Positions 1 through 7,028 of a stretch of 10,864 nt of DNA are shown here, piece after piece (position 1 is the stretch's first letter; each line of letters begins with the position of its first letter). The DNA is from an uncultured Caulobacteraceae bacterium (GTDB lineage Bacteria; Pseudomonadota; Alphaproteobacteria; Caulobacterales; Caulobacteraceae). The position numbers and the translations under genes were made by a program. The notes under the pieces are model-generated. The model was not told the origin of the DNA, searched no databases, and worked only from the letters and a program-made list of their open reading frames with translations. The stretch spans positions 1-10,864 of the forward strand of contig CALEOQ010000533.1 in the NCBI GenBank assembly GCA_937910255.1, in the 5' to 3' direction.

Positions 1-228
1 TTTCCCAACGCCACGGTGAACCTGGCCGGCGCCTGCGGGGCCAGCGCCTGGGTCACATCCGCGCCCGGCGCCTGGCCGCGCCTGGGGAGCGACCACTATC
101 CTTGGTATCCGCAGATGCGGGTCTTCACCGCGTCGGCCCTCGGCGACTGGTCCCCGATGCTGAGCCAGATGGCGCAGGCCCTGGCCGAGCCGGGCGGGCC
201 GCAGTTGCGGCGGGCGCCCGAGCCCTGA
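1..228 (+). CDS. C-terminal end of a probable TPR-linked glycosyltransferase (5' end outside window)
   Basis: The reading frame is open from base 1 and ends at TGA 226-228, giving the last 75 residues of a protein that starts outside the window. The visible part has an LAGACG segment, then a proline/tryptophan-rich stretch with YPWYPQMRVF, then GDW followed by a short amphipathic helix (SQMAQALAE). This order (AGALG-like turn, 'WYP-x-MR-x-F', 'GDW') is what I associate with the C-terminus of tetratricopeptide-repeat proteins carrying a glycosyltransferase-9-like domain. Such proteins are common in Alphaproteobacteria, and some Caulobacter members act on flagellin. The family call is from memory of that pattern; the catalytic and TPR regions are not in the window, so substrate and role cannot be judged. 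A GC-rich hairpin overlaps the stop codon. Confidence 0.55.
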   Translation, partial: FPNATVNLAGACGASAWVTSAPGAWPRLGSDHYPWYPQMRVFTASALGDWSPMLSQMAQALAEPGGPQLRRAPEP

Positions 229-250
229 CGCGGGCAGCAGGCCGCGTCAG
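225..250 (+). terminator. GC-rich hairpin at the stop codon of the first gene
   Basis: A perfect 9-bp stem (225-233 with 242-250) with an 8-base loop includes the TGA stop codon. No T-run follows, so it is a weak or factor-assisted terminator at best, or an RNA 3'-end stabiliser. The stem is seen directly; the role is inferred. Confidence 0.4.
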
Positions 251-375
251 CCCCGCAGAAGCCGCCGCAGGCGCTCAAGCCGCTTGAATGTCCCGCGCCG
301 CCCTTTAGGTTGGCGTCAGTTGAAACATTTGTTCGAATGCGGGCGTCATTGAACCCGCACATATTGGGAGCTCAT

Positions 376-1248
<873 letters not shown>

Positions 1249-1258
1249 TCGCCTCTCG

Positions 1259-1283
1259 GCCCCGAAGCCTCGCGCTTCGGGGC
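1259..1283 (+). terminator. Hairpin terminator after the moxR-type gene
   Basis: A perfect 10-bp stem (1259-1268 with 1274-1283) with a 5-base loop sits 10 bases after the stop codon. Only a short TT follows rather than a T-run, so termination may be partial. It separates the ATPase gene from the lipoprotein gene 75 bases on. Confidence 0.6.
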
Positions 1284-1357
1284 TTACGGCGAATTCACTC
1301 GACGATGCCGACACGCCCGTACACCGTCACGGCGAAGGTGCACGGGAGCCTCTGAAC

Positions 1358-2164
1358 ATGAATTCCACCCTGACGATCGCAGCGATGGGCCTGGCCCTGG
1401 CCCTGCCGGCCTGCGCCGAGCGTCCGGACTCGGCGGCCACGACCGGGCGCCTCGACTGCCCCGAACAATCAGGCTCGCTCGACCGCATCGAGGCCGCGCA
1501 GGACGGACGCTCCTGCCGCTACCGCATGGCCGACGGCGCTGAGGTGGAGCTTCGCCTCGTGGATGTGGTGGGGGACGCTGGCGCGACCCTGGCCATGCTG
1601 GAGACCGAACTCGCCGCCGCCCTGCCCCCGGAGCTGGCCGAGATCACCCCGAGCACCACGGGCGAAGAGGCGGAAGAAAGCGCGGCCTTGGCGGCGCAGG
1701 CCATCGCCCAGGCGCGCGCCGACGCCGGCGGCGACGCGGCAAACCCGGCGGACGCTCGCCCGGACCCTGTGGAGGTGGAGGTCGGCGGCCATCGCATTCA
1801 GGCGCAGGACGACTCCGTCAGCATCGACCTGCCTGGTCTGAAGATCGACGCCCAGGAGGAGATGGCCAATGTCAATATTGGCCCGATCTCGATCAATGCG
1901 TCGGACGATGGGGCGACCATCAAGATCTATCGGGAGGTGCGCCTGAAGGGTGAAGCCCTGTCCCGCGAAAAACGCGGTGTCCGGGCGACCTATATCCTGG
2001 CCGGGCGCCCCCGCGCCCAGGGCGCAGCCTATGTCGGCCTTGAGGCCGCCGGACCGAAAACCGGTCCCCTGACCGTCGCCATCGTCACCTCCGCCACCGC
2101 CGAGGCCGACGACGAAAGCCTCGGCGATGTCCGGAAACTGGTGCGCGAGAACGGCGGGGTTTAG
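1358..2164 (+). CDS. Predicted lipoprotein of unknown function
   Basis: A 268-aa protein I do not recognise. The N-terminus has a hydrophobic stretch (residues 5-18) ending in LPAC, a plausible lipobox with Cys19 as the lipidated residue. The n-region lacks the usual Lys/Arg and there is Pro at -2, so the signal is not ideal. Cys34 and Cys53 could form a disulfide. Residues 75-135 are Ala/Glu-rich and probably helical or flexible. From about 138 to 192 there is a regular alternation of hydrophobic and polar residues (VEVEVGG, VSIDLPG, VNIGPISINA, ATIKIYREV) typical of stacked beta-strands. The ATG at 1358 is chosen for the GGGAG at 1344-1348 and the signal sequence right after it; the longer in-frame version would bury the signal. 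The likely location is the periplasmic face of a membrane. Confidence 0.75.
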   Translation: MNSTLTIAAMGLALALPACAERPDSAATTGRLDCPEQSGSLDRIEAAQDGRSCRYRMADGAEVELRLVDVVGDAGATLAMLETELAAALPPELAEITPSTTGEEAEESAALAAQAIAQARADAGGDAANPADARPDPVEVEVGGHRIQAQDDSVSIDLPGLKIDAQEEMANVNIGPISINASDDGATIKIYREVRLKGEALSREKRGVRATYILAGRPRAQGAAYVGLEAAGPKTGPLTVAIVTSATAEADDESLGDVRKLVRENGGV

Positions 2165-2187
2165 GGTCCGGTGACCCGCCCCGCCGT
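2151..2187. terminator. Hairpin between convergent genes
   Basis: A perfect 9-bp outer stem (2151-2159 with 2179-2187) encloses a smaller GGGT/ACCC stem (2164-2167 with 2174-2177). The left arm lies in the last codons of the lipoprotein gene, and the structure sits between two genes that end 29 bases apart. It could serve both strands, but neither side has a proper T-run. Confidence 0.45.
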
Positions 2188-2193
2188 CTTGGC

Positions 2194-2565
2194 TCAGGCC
2201 GGTTGGACTTCCATCACCTTGTAGGTCAGCGGGCGGCCATCCTCGTCGGTGACCGTCACATACTCGCCCACCGCAAAGCGATGCTCGCCCAGGCGGTGGA
2301 GCGGCTCGTCGTCCTCGGTGTCGTCGCTGTCATAGTCGAAGAACCAGAGGTCCCGGCGCTTGGCCAGGCGGCCGTCCACGGCGTCTTCGTCGGGGGCGAA
2401 CCGGCGGACCACGCATTCGGTGCGAGCCTTGGCGTAGGCCTCGTCGTCAAGATAGCCATCGGCGGTGAGCGGGGCGGTCAGGGCATAGCCCCGATGGTCG
2501 TCGCCGCCGGCGAATTCGGTGCCCGGGTTGCGGGCGAGCCGCATGACGATACGCGATAGGGTCAT
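2194..2565 (-). CDS. Conserved hypothetical small acidic protein
   Basis: A 123-aa soluble protein with no signal peptide or membrane segment. It has a basic N-terminus (MTLSRIVMRLARNPG), a GGDDHRGYAL segment at about 20-29, and a strongly acidic run at 77-87 (DYDSDDTEDDE). A C-terminal beta-rich part ends in TVTDEDGRPLTYKVMEV. I recall similar short proteins in other Alphaproteobacteria but know no function. The ATG at 2565 is chosen because GAGGT (complement of 2571-2575) is 5 bases upstream; the longer upstream frame only overlaps the stress-protein gene. It starts 13 bases after the stop of the universal stress protein, so the two are almost certainly co-transcribed and it may share a stress or energy-limitation role (inference). 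Confidence 0.82.
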   Translation of the reverse strand: MTLSRIVMRLARNPGTEFAGGDDHRGYALTAPLTADGYLDDEAYAKARTECVVRRFAPDEDAVDGRLAKRRDLWFFDYDSDDTEDDEPLHRLGEHRFAVGEYVTVTDEDGRPLTYKVMEVQPA

Positions 2566-2578
2566 GGAAGACCTCGAA

Positions 2579-3391
2579 CTAGTGGGACAGGAACAGGGAC
2601 GGCGACTCGGCCGCCAGCAATGAGCGAGTGGTGCCGCCGAAGATGAACTCCTGCAGGCGGGGATGGCCAAAGGCCCCCGCCACAAGGATTTCGGCGCCCG
2701 CCTTCTGCGCCGCATAAAGCAGCATGGGCGCGGCCTCACCGGAATCGGGCAGCACCTCGCACTCGGCCTTCACGCCCCGGGCGGCCAGATAGGCCTGAAG
2801 GCGACCGGGATCCAGCGCCCGCGTGGTGGCCCGCGGGGCGGTGAGGATGACGACCTTGGAGGCCTTCTGAAGCAGGGGTGTCGCCTGGCGCGCGGCGCGG
2901 GAGGCTTCCTTGCCCCCGTCCCAGGCCACGGCGACCGTGCCGCCGACCTTCAGGCCCGGGCGGGCGATCAGGACCGGCCGCTGCTCGTCGGCAAGCACTT
3001 CCTGGAACGCTTCGGACAAGGGACCGCGGCCACGGCCGGGCTCGTCGGAAAACACCACCACATCCGAAAGGCGGCTCTCCGCCGAAAGATTGGCCCAGAC
3101 GGGCGTCTCCAGGGCCATGAAGCTCTTGGAGCCGTAAGACACCGCGGCCATGGCTTCGCGGGCCTTTCTTTCGCCGACGGCGGCGGCCTCCTTCAGCGAC
3201 TCAAGCGCGGTCGCCTGAACGCCGCCCATGAAGCCCTCGCCCATCCAGGGCATGACGTCGGCCACGTCGGCTGGGGTGTAGACCCCCGCCAGTTCCGCAT
3301 CAAAGGCCCCGGCGACCAGCGCACCGGCCTCCAGAACAACTTGATCGCCTTCGCCGCCGGACAGCGGCGCCATGATTCTCGCCCACGTCAT
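2579..3391 (-). CDS. Universal stress protein, tandem UspA-type
   Basis: A 270-aa protein, about twice the size of a single Usp domain. The N-terminal half (1 to about 145) is a diverged Usp fold without a clear nucleotide loop. The C-terminal half starts at VAVAWDGG (about 153) and carries the ATP-binding signature G239-x2-G242-x9-G252 followed by GTT, where the usual Ser/Thr after the last glycine is shifted by one. That pattern is typical of ATP-binding proteobacterial Usp proteins. No signal peptide or membrane segment is seen, so it is cytoplasmic. Usp proteins protect cells during starvation and stress, often by poorly defined nucleotide-dependent signalling. The ATG at 3391 follows a purine-rich AGGAAAGGGAAG site; the in-frame extension upstream would cross the divergent promoter region. 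First gene of a two-gene unit. Confidence 0.9.
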   Translation of the reverse strand: MTWARIMAPLSGGEGDQVVLEAGALVAGAFDAELAGVYTPADVADVMPWMGEGFMGGVQATALESLKEAAAVGERKAREAMAAVSYGSKSFMALETPVWANLSAESRLSDVVVFSDEPGRGRGPLSEAFQEVLADEQRPVLIARPGLKVGGTVAVAWDGGKEASRAARQATPLLQKASKVVILTAPRATTRALDPGRLQAYLAARGVKAECEVLPDSGEAAPMLLYAAQKAGAEILVAGAFGHPRLQEFIFGGTTRSLLAAESPSLFLSH

Positions 3392-3505
3392 TTGCTTCCC
3401 TTTCCTGTGACCAGGATGATGCGCCCCACGATCGATGCGTGCATTGATCTGTGCCAATCCCGCGCGCTTGGAGCGCGACCATAGGACTCTGAGAGGAACG
3501 CCGCG
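3392..3505. promoter_or_regulatory. Divergent promoter region
   Basis: These 114 bases lie between the start codons of the minus-strand stress-protein gene and the plus-strand HD hydrolase operon, so both promoters should be here. I could not pick convincing -35/-10 boxes. Two inverted repeats stand out: an imperfect 20-bp palindrome at 3430-3449 and a 6-bp stem with 3-base loop at 3463-3477. The HD gene's ribosome site (GAGAGGA, 3491-3497) is at the right edge. Confidence 0.6.
3430..3449. promoter_or_regulatory. Candidate operator: imperfect palindrome
   Basis: Arms 3430-3438 (GATCGATGC) and 3441-3449 (GCATTGATC) match at 8 of 9 positions around a 2-base centre. The size and symmetry suit a dimeric winged-helix or HTH regulator. 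It lies in a shared promoter region upstream of an operon that ends in an NrtR-type regulator gene, so autoregulation is possible. The repeat is seen directly; the function is inferred. I saw no second clear copy in the window. Confidence 0.35.
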
Positions 3506-4150
3506 ATGAAGAAAGGGCTGCGTCGCAATGTGCGAGAACCTCGCGCCTGGCAACGCATGCTGTCAGGCCGGCGGCTGGACCTGCTCGATCCCTCCCCCAT
3601 GGACATCGAGATCGAGGACATCGCCCATGGCCTGGCCCGCGTGGCGCGCTGGAACGGTCAGACGGTCGGCGATCACGCCTTTTCGGTCGCCCAGCATTCG
3701 GTCGTCGTCGAGGAGATCGTGGCTCATATTCAGCCGGACATTGAACCCCGCTGGCGCCTGGCCGCCTTGCTGCACGACGCGGCCGAATATGTGATCGGCG
3801 ACATGATCTCGCCGTTCAAGCAGGCCCTGGGCCTGGATTACAAGGTGTTCGAGGAGCGGCTGGAGACCGCGATCCATGTGCGGTTCGGCCTGCCGGCCAA
3901 GGCGCCGGCCTCGGTGAAGACCCTGATCAAGCGGGCCGATCACGCCTGCGCCTATTACGAGGCGACGCAGTTGGCGGGCTTTGCGGTCCATGAGGCCGTG
4001 GAGTTCTTCGGCGCGCCGCCGGAGGGCTACGACCTTGTTATCGAGCCCTTGTCGGCATCCCAGGCCCAGGCGCGCTACATTCAGCGCTATCATGTGCTGT
4101 CGGAGGCTGCAGGATTCGCACCCGCCGACGCCGCCTTCGATACGGAGTAG
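3506..4150 (+). CDS. HD-domain phosphohydrolase (YfbR-like fold)
   Basis: A 214-aa HD-superfamily metal-dependent phosphohydrolase. Candidate metal ligands are in order: His57 and His64 in GDHAFSVAQHS, the HD pair His90-Asp91 in LLHDAAEYVIGD, and Asp145 in KRADHACAYYEA. This H...HD...D layout is that of YfbR-like 5'-nucleotidases and related HD hydrolases that act on nucleotide monophosphates, but the substrate cannot be read from sequence. There is no signal peptide, so it is cytoplasmic. The ATG at 3506 has GAGAGGA (3491-3497) 8 bases upstream. First gene of a three-gene operon: the next start is 6 bases after its stop. Its neighbours, a second phosphatase and an NrtR-type regulator, suggest nucleotide or NAD-related metabolism (inference). 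Confidence 0.88.
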   Translation: MKKGLRRNVREPRAWQRMLSGRRLDLLDPSPMDIEIEDIAHGLARVARWNGQTVGDHAFSVAQHSVVVEEIVAHIQPDIEPRWRLAALLHDAAEYVIGDMISPFKQALGLDYKVFEERLETAIHVRFGLPAKAPASVKTLIKRADHACAYYEATQLAGFAVHEAVEFFGAPPEGYDLVIEPLSASQAQARYIQRYHVLSEAAGFAPADAAFDTE

Positions 4151-4156
4151 CCAGAC

Positions 4157-4669
4157 ATGACGATCATCGTCTGCGGCCTGGCCGACCTGCCCTCGGTGAT
4201 CGCCGCGCGGAAACCCTCGCACATGGTGACCCTGCTCGATCCCACCACCATGATCGAGACGCCCGAGGGGATTGCGCCTGATCGCCATCTGAAGCTGGGG
4301 GTCAATGACATCGCCCAGCCGGCCGAAGGCCTGACCGCGCCGGACGAGACCCTGGTGGGCCGCCTGCTCGCCTTCGCCGAGGCGTGGGACGAGCAAGACC
4401 CCATGGTCATCCACTGCTGGGCCGGCATCAGCCGCTCCACGGCCAGCGCCTTCACCCTGGCCTGCGCCCGCAGCCCGGAGGCCGACGAGGCCGCCATCGC
4501 CCGGACCCTGCGAAGCCTCGCCCCCCACGCCTACCCCAACCGCCGCATCGTCGCCCTGGCCGATGACATGCTGGGCCGGCAGGGCCGCATGGTGGACGCT
4601 GTCGAGGCGATCGGCGGCAACGGATTTGTGAGCCTCGGCTCGCCCTTCGACTTCGCCGCCCGACACTGA
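4157..4669 (+). CDS. Predicted protein tyrosine phosphatase-like protein (CX5R)
   Basis: A 170-aa cytoplasmic protein with the Cys-based phosphatase signature HCWAGISRS (residues 86-94): His86, nucleophile Cys87, five residues, phosphate-binding Arg93, then Ser94. This is the dual-specificity/tyrosine phosphatase P-loop. Asp51 in GVNDIAQPAEG is a candidate general acid, located like the acid loop of compact DSP-type enzymes, though this is by eye. The short bacterial form has no extra domains. It could act on phosphoproteins or on a small phosphoester; sequence alone does not decide. Start ATG 4157 is 6 bases after the HD hydrolase stop with GGAG at 4144-4147, and its TGA overlaps the next ATG by one base (TGATG), so the three genes are translationally linked. 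Confidence 0.85.
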   Translation: MTIIVCGLADLPSVIAARKPSHMVTLLDPTTMIETPEGIAPDRHLKLGVNDIAQPAEGLTAPDETLVGRLLAFAEAWDEQDPMVIHCWAGISRSTASAFTLACARSPEADEAAIARTLRSLAPHAYPNRRIVALADDMLGRQGRMVDAVEAIGGNGFVSLGSPFDFAARH

Positions 4670-5688
4670 TGGCGCAGGGCCAGGCCCACCTCCCCGTCGT
4701 CATCGGCCTGTCAGCCGTGGTCGTCGCGGTGCGCGATGGCGAGGCGATGGTCCTGACCGTGAAGCCGCGGGGCGCGGGCGCCGGGCTGGCCTCTGAGCTG
4801 GCGGGCCTGCCCTTCGGTCCGTTCGACCCGGACGCCCACCGCACGTTCGAGCTGGCCCTGCGCGCCTTCGTGACCGCCCAGACGCGGTTCGATCTCGGCT
4901 ATGTTGAGCAGCTCTACACCTTTGGCGATCGCGGCCGGGACGCCCCCCTGGCCGATATGGGCGGCGGCGACGCCGGCGACGGCGCGGCGGCCAGCCGGGT
5001 GATCTCGGTGGGCTACCTCGCCCTGACCCCGACGGCGGTCGAGACCGAGGCCCCCGACACCGCCTGGGCCCCCTGGACCCGGTTCTTTCCCTGGGAGGAC
5101 TGGCGTCAGGGTCGCCCGGCCGCCCTTGAGCTGATCGAGGACGCCCTGCGGCGCTGGGCCGACCGGGCGCCCGCCGCCCTTTGCGCCACCCGCCTGGCCA
5201 GGGCGCGACTGGCCTTCGCCCTGGACGGCGCCCCATGGAACGAAGAGCGGGTGTTGGAGCGCTACGAGCTGCTCTATGGCGCGGGCCTGGCGCCCGAGGC
5301 CGCCCGGGACCGCAGCGAGGCCGGCGGCGAGCGGTCCGAAGCCCTGGCCGCCGCCCTCGGCGCGCCGATGATCTCCGACCATCGGCGTATCCTGGCCACG
5401 GCGCTCAGCCGGCTGCGGGGCAAGATCAAGTATCGTCCCGTGGTGTTCGAACTGATGCCCGAGGCCTTCACCCTCTCGGCCCTGCAGCGCGCGGTGGAGG
5501 CCATCGCCGGGGCGCCCCTGCACAAGCAGAACTTCCGGCGGGTGCTGGAGCGCAGCGGTCTCGTCGAGGGCCTGGGGCGAATCGACACGGACACCGGCGG
5601 GCGGCCAGCCGAGCTCTTTCGGTTCAGACGCGAGATTCTGAGCGCGCGGCCGGTGTCGGGCCTGTCGCTTCCGCTGCTTCGCGACTGA
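4669..5688 (+). CDS. NrtR-type regulator: degenerate Nudix domain plus winged helix
   Basis: A 339-aa protein in two parts. Residues about 9-165 form a Nudix-like domain: VIGLSAVVVAVRDG, LAGLPFGPFDP, HRTFELALRAFV, then YVEQLYTFGDRGRD and RVISVGYLALTP. The last two are typical of the NrtR/ADP-ribose-binding branch. The catalytic Nudix box (REUxEExGU) reads RAFVTAQTR here, so the metal-binding glutamates are gone and hydrolysis is unlikely. Residues about 237-322 match the NrtR DNA-binding winged helix (HRRILATALSRLRGKIKY, ELMPEAFTLSALQ, HKQNFRRVLERSGLVEG, GGRPAELFRFR). NrtR proteins are transcription factors of NAD metabolism whose Nudix domain binds ADP-ribose-type effectors. A Gly/Ala-rich insert (about 92-108) interrupts the Nudix part. 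Last gene of the operon; its 3' end overlaps the convergent hydroxylase gene by 65 bases. Confidence 0.85.
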   Translation: MAQGQAHLPVVIGLSAVVVAVRDGEAMVLTVKPRGAGAGLASELAGLPFGPFDPDAHRTFELALRAFVTAQTRFDLGYVEQLYTFGDRGRDAPLADMGGGDAGDGAAASRVISVGYLALTPTAVETEAPDTAWAPWTRFFPWEDWRQGRPAALELIEDALRRWADRAPAALCATRLARARLAFALDGAPWNEERVLERYELLYGAGLAPEAARDRSEAGGERSEALAAALGAPMISDHRRILATALSRLRGKIKYRPVVFELMPEAFTLSALQRAVEAIAGAPLHKQNFRRVLERSGLVEGLGRIDTDTGGRPAELFRFRREILSARPVSGLSLPLLRD

Positions 5689-6586
5689 CCGTCTGTGGCT
5701 GGGTCGCCGCCCAGCGCGCCCGGATCTGGTGAGAGGTCTCGCGGCTGCCGTCGTGGCTCCAGCCGGGAGGGCCAAACAGGTAGCCCGCCGCTTCGCGCAA
5801 GGACCGCGCCGTGGCCAGATCGCGGCCGATCGCCACCCATTCGTGAAAGGCCACCCGCAAGAGGTTGAAGGTGCCGAGGTTCTTCACCACCCCATAGCGG
5901 CAGGGCTCCTCGGCCAGCTCGGGCTGGAAGGTGCCGAACAGGCGGTCCCAGATGATCAGCACCCCGGCATAGTTGCGGTCGAGATATCGCGGATTGCGGG
6001 CGTGGTGGACCCGGTGATGGGACGGGGTGTTGAACACCGCCTCGAACCAGCGGGGCATCTTCCCGATGGCCTCGGTGTGGATCCAGAACTGATAGACGAG
6101 GCTGATCCCCTTCTGGATCGCCACCATGGCTGGCGGGAAGCCGATCAGGGATAGGGGCAGCCACAGGAGCCAGGTCCCGGCCACGCCGCCGGTCCAGGTC
6201 TGCCGCAGGGCCGTCGACAGGTTGTAGTGCTGGGAGGTGTGGTGGTTGACGTGGCTCGCCCACCAGAACCGGCGCTCATGCGCCAGCCGGTGAAACCAGT
6301 AATAGGTCATGTCCTCCAGCAGAAAGAGCGCGACCCAGGCCCAGATCGCCGTCATCGGGATCTCGAACAGGCGATGCTCGTACACCCACAGGCTGGCGGC
6401 AAAGATTGCGCCGCCGGTCAGCAGGCCCGCCGTGGTGCTGCCCAGGCCCATGGCCAGAGAGGTGAAGGTGTCCCGCGGCTCGTAGTTGGCCTTGGCGCGG
6501 CCCAGCCGCCCGAGGATGATCTCCAGCACGATCGCCAGGACGAAGAACGGCACCGCCAGGGCGACCGGGTCGACGTCGGGACTCAT
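5624..6586 (-). CDS. Fatty acid hydroxylase/sterol desaturase family, alkylglycerol monooxygenase-like
   Basis: A 320-aa integral membrane di-iron oxygenase. Hydrophobic segments are at about 8-25, 44-66, 80-95 and 133-168. The iron-binding histidine clusters are intact: HX3H at His99-His103 (FHRLAH), HX2HH at His112-His115-His116 (HVNHH) and HX2HH at His191-His194-His195 (HRVHH). The stretch QFWIHTEAIG, TPSHHRVHHARNPRYLDRNY, GVLIIWDRLFGTFQPE is strikingly like animal alkylglycerol monooxygenase as I remember it, so the substrate may be an ether lipid or another long-chain lipid rather than a sterol. The ATG at 6586 overlaps the upstream gene's stop as ATGA, showing translational coupling. 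The C-terminal tail (about 300-320) is hydrophilic and encoded opposite the end of the NrtR-type gene. The family is secure; the substrate is inferred. Confidence 0.9.
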   Translation of the reverse strand: MSPDVDPVALAVPFFVLAIVLEIILGRLGRAKANYEPRDTFTSLAMGLGSTTAGLLTGGAIFAASLWVYEHRLFEIPMTAIWAWVALFLLEDMTYYWFHRLAHERRFWWASHVNHHTSQHYNLSTALRQTWTGGVAGTWLLWLPLSLIGFPPAMVAIQKGISLVYQFWIHTEAIGKMPRWFEAVFNTPSHHRVHHARNPRYLDRNYAGVLIIWDRLFGTFQPELAEEPCRYGVVKNLGTFNLLRVAFHEWVAIGRDLATARSLREAAGYLFGPPGWSHDGSRETSHQIRARWAATQPQTVSREAAEATGPTPAARSESRV

Positions 6587-6972
6587 GCGGCGAGGTCGGC
6601 CGGCGGCCAGTTGTCGAAGGCCAGCAGGGCCCGCGGCGCCGCCACGTCGCCCAGGTGAATCGAAAGCACGCCGCCCTTGAACATCGCCGAGCTGGCCTGG
6701 CACCAGGAGAGGCGGCGCACCGCAAACCCGTCGCCCACGGCCATCAGCACCAGGGCGCATTCGCCCGAACGCGCCAGGGCGCCCTTGCCGTCCCGGGTGA
6801 TCCAGAGGCGGTCGATGCGGCGATCGGGGAAGTCTTCGAAGAACAGCTCCCGGGCGCGGGCTTCGTCCAGGGTCCGGGCGGGGCGGCCGATGCGCGCCCA
6901 GGCCGACAGGCCGACCAGCACGCCCACGGCGGCCAGCGAGCTGCTGAACTGTATCAGGAACGCCTTGTCCAC
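6583..6972 (-). CDS. Hypothetical single-pass membrane protein, GTG start
   Basis: A 129-aa protein I do not recognise. Residues 4-26 (AFLIQFSSSLAAVGVLVGLSAWA) form one membrane helix or signal anchor, followed by a soluble domain of about 100 residues with charged ends (ARELFFEDFPDRRIDRLWITRDG) and a beta-rich centre (CALVLMAVGDGFAVRRLSW). A GTG start at 6972 is chosen: GGGGAGGA (complement of 6981-6988) lies 8 bases upstream, and the protein then begins with its hydrophobic helix. An upstream TTG (7026) in the same frame would add an unrelated leader and has no good ribosome site. It overlaps the hydroxylase gene by 4 bases, so it may assist that enzyme, for example as an assembly or electron-supply partner (inference, no cofactor motif seen). 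Confidence 0.75.
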   Translation of the reverse strand: MDKAFLIQFSSSLAAVGVLVGLSAWARIGRPARTLDEARARELFFEDFPDRRIDRLWITRDGKGALARSGECALVLMAVGDGFAVRRLSWCQASSAMFKGGVLSIHLGDVAAPRALLAFDNWPPADLAA

Positions 6973-6980
6973 TGCGCTTA

Positions 6981-6988
6981 TCCTCCCC
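6981..6988 (-). promoter_or_regulatory. Strong Shine-Dalgarno that fixes the GTG start at 6972
   Basis: On the minus strand this reads GGGGAGGA, a near-perfect anti-16S match, 8 bases before the GTG at 6972. It argues against the longer TTG-initiated reading from 7026. Confidence 0.8.
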
Positions 6989-7028
6989 GGAAGCGCCACG
7001 GTCGGCTCCGAAATCAGCGCGGTCAAGC

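Noticed and set aside
3563..4666. 367-aa minus-strand open frame across the HD hydrolase and phosphatase genes
   Set aside because: It spans two real genes on the opposite strand and has no recognisable domain or ribosome site; a GC-driven shadow.
5698..5715. 6-bp hairpin just after the NrtR-type gene as its terminator
   Set aside because: The stem is short, there is no T-run and it lies inside the hydroxylase coding region; not enough to call.
4711..5775. 354-aa minus-strand open frame opposite the NrtR-type gene
   Set aside because: Low-complexity Gly/Gln/Arg/Ala protein with no motif; the plus strand encodes a well-matched NrtR-type protein.
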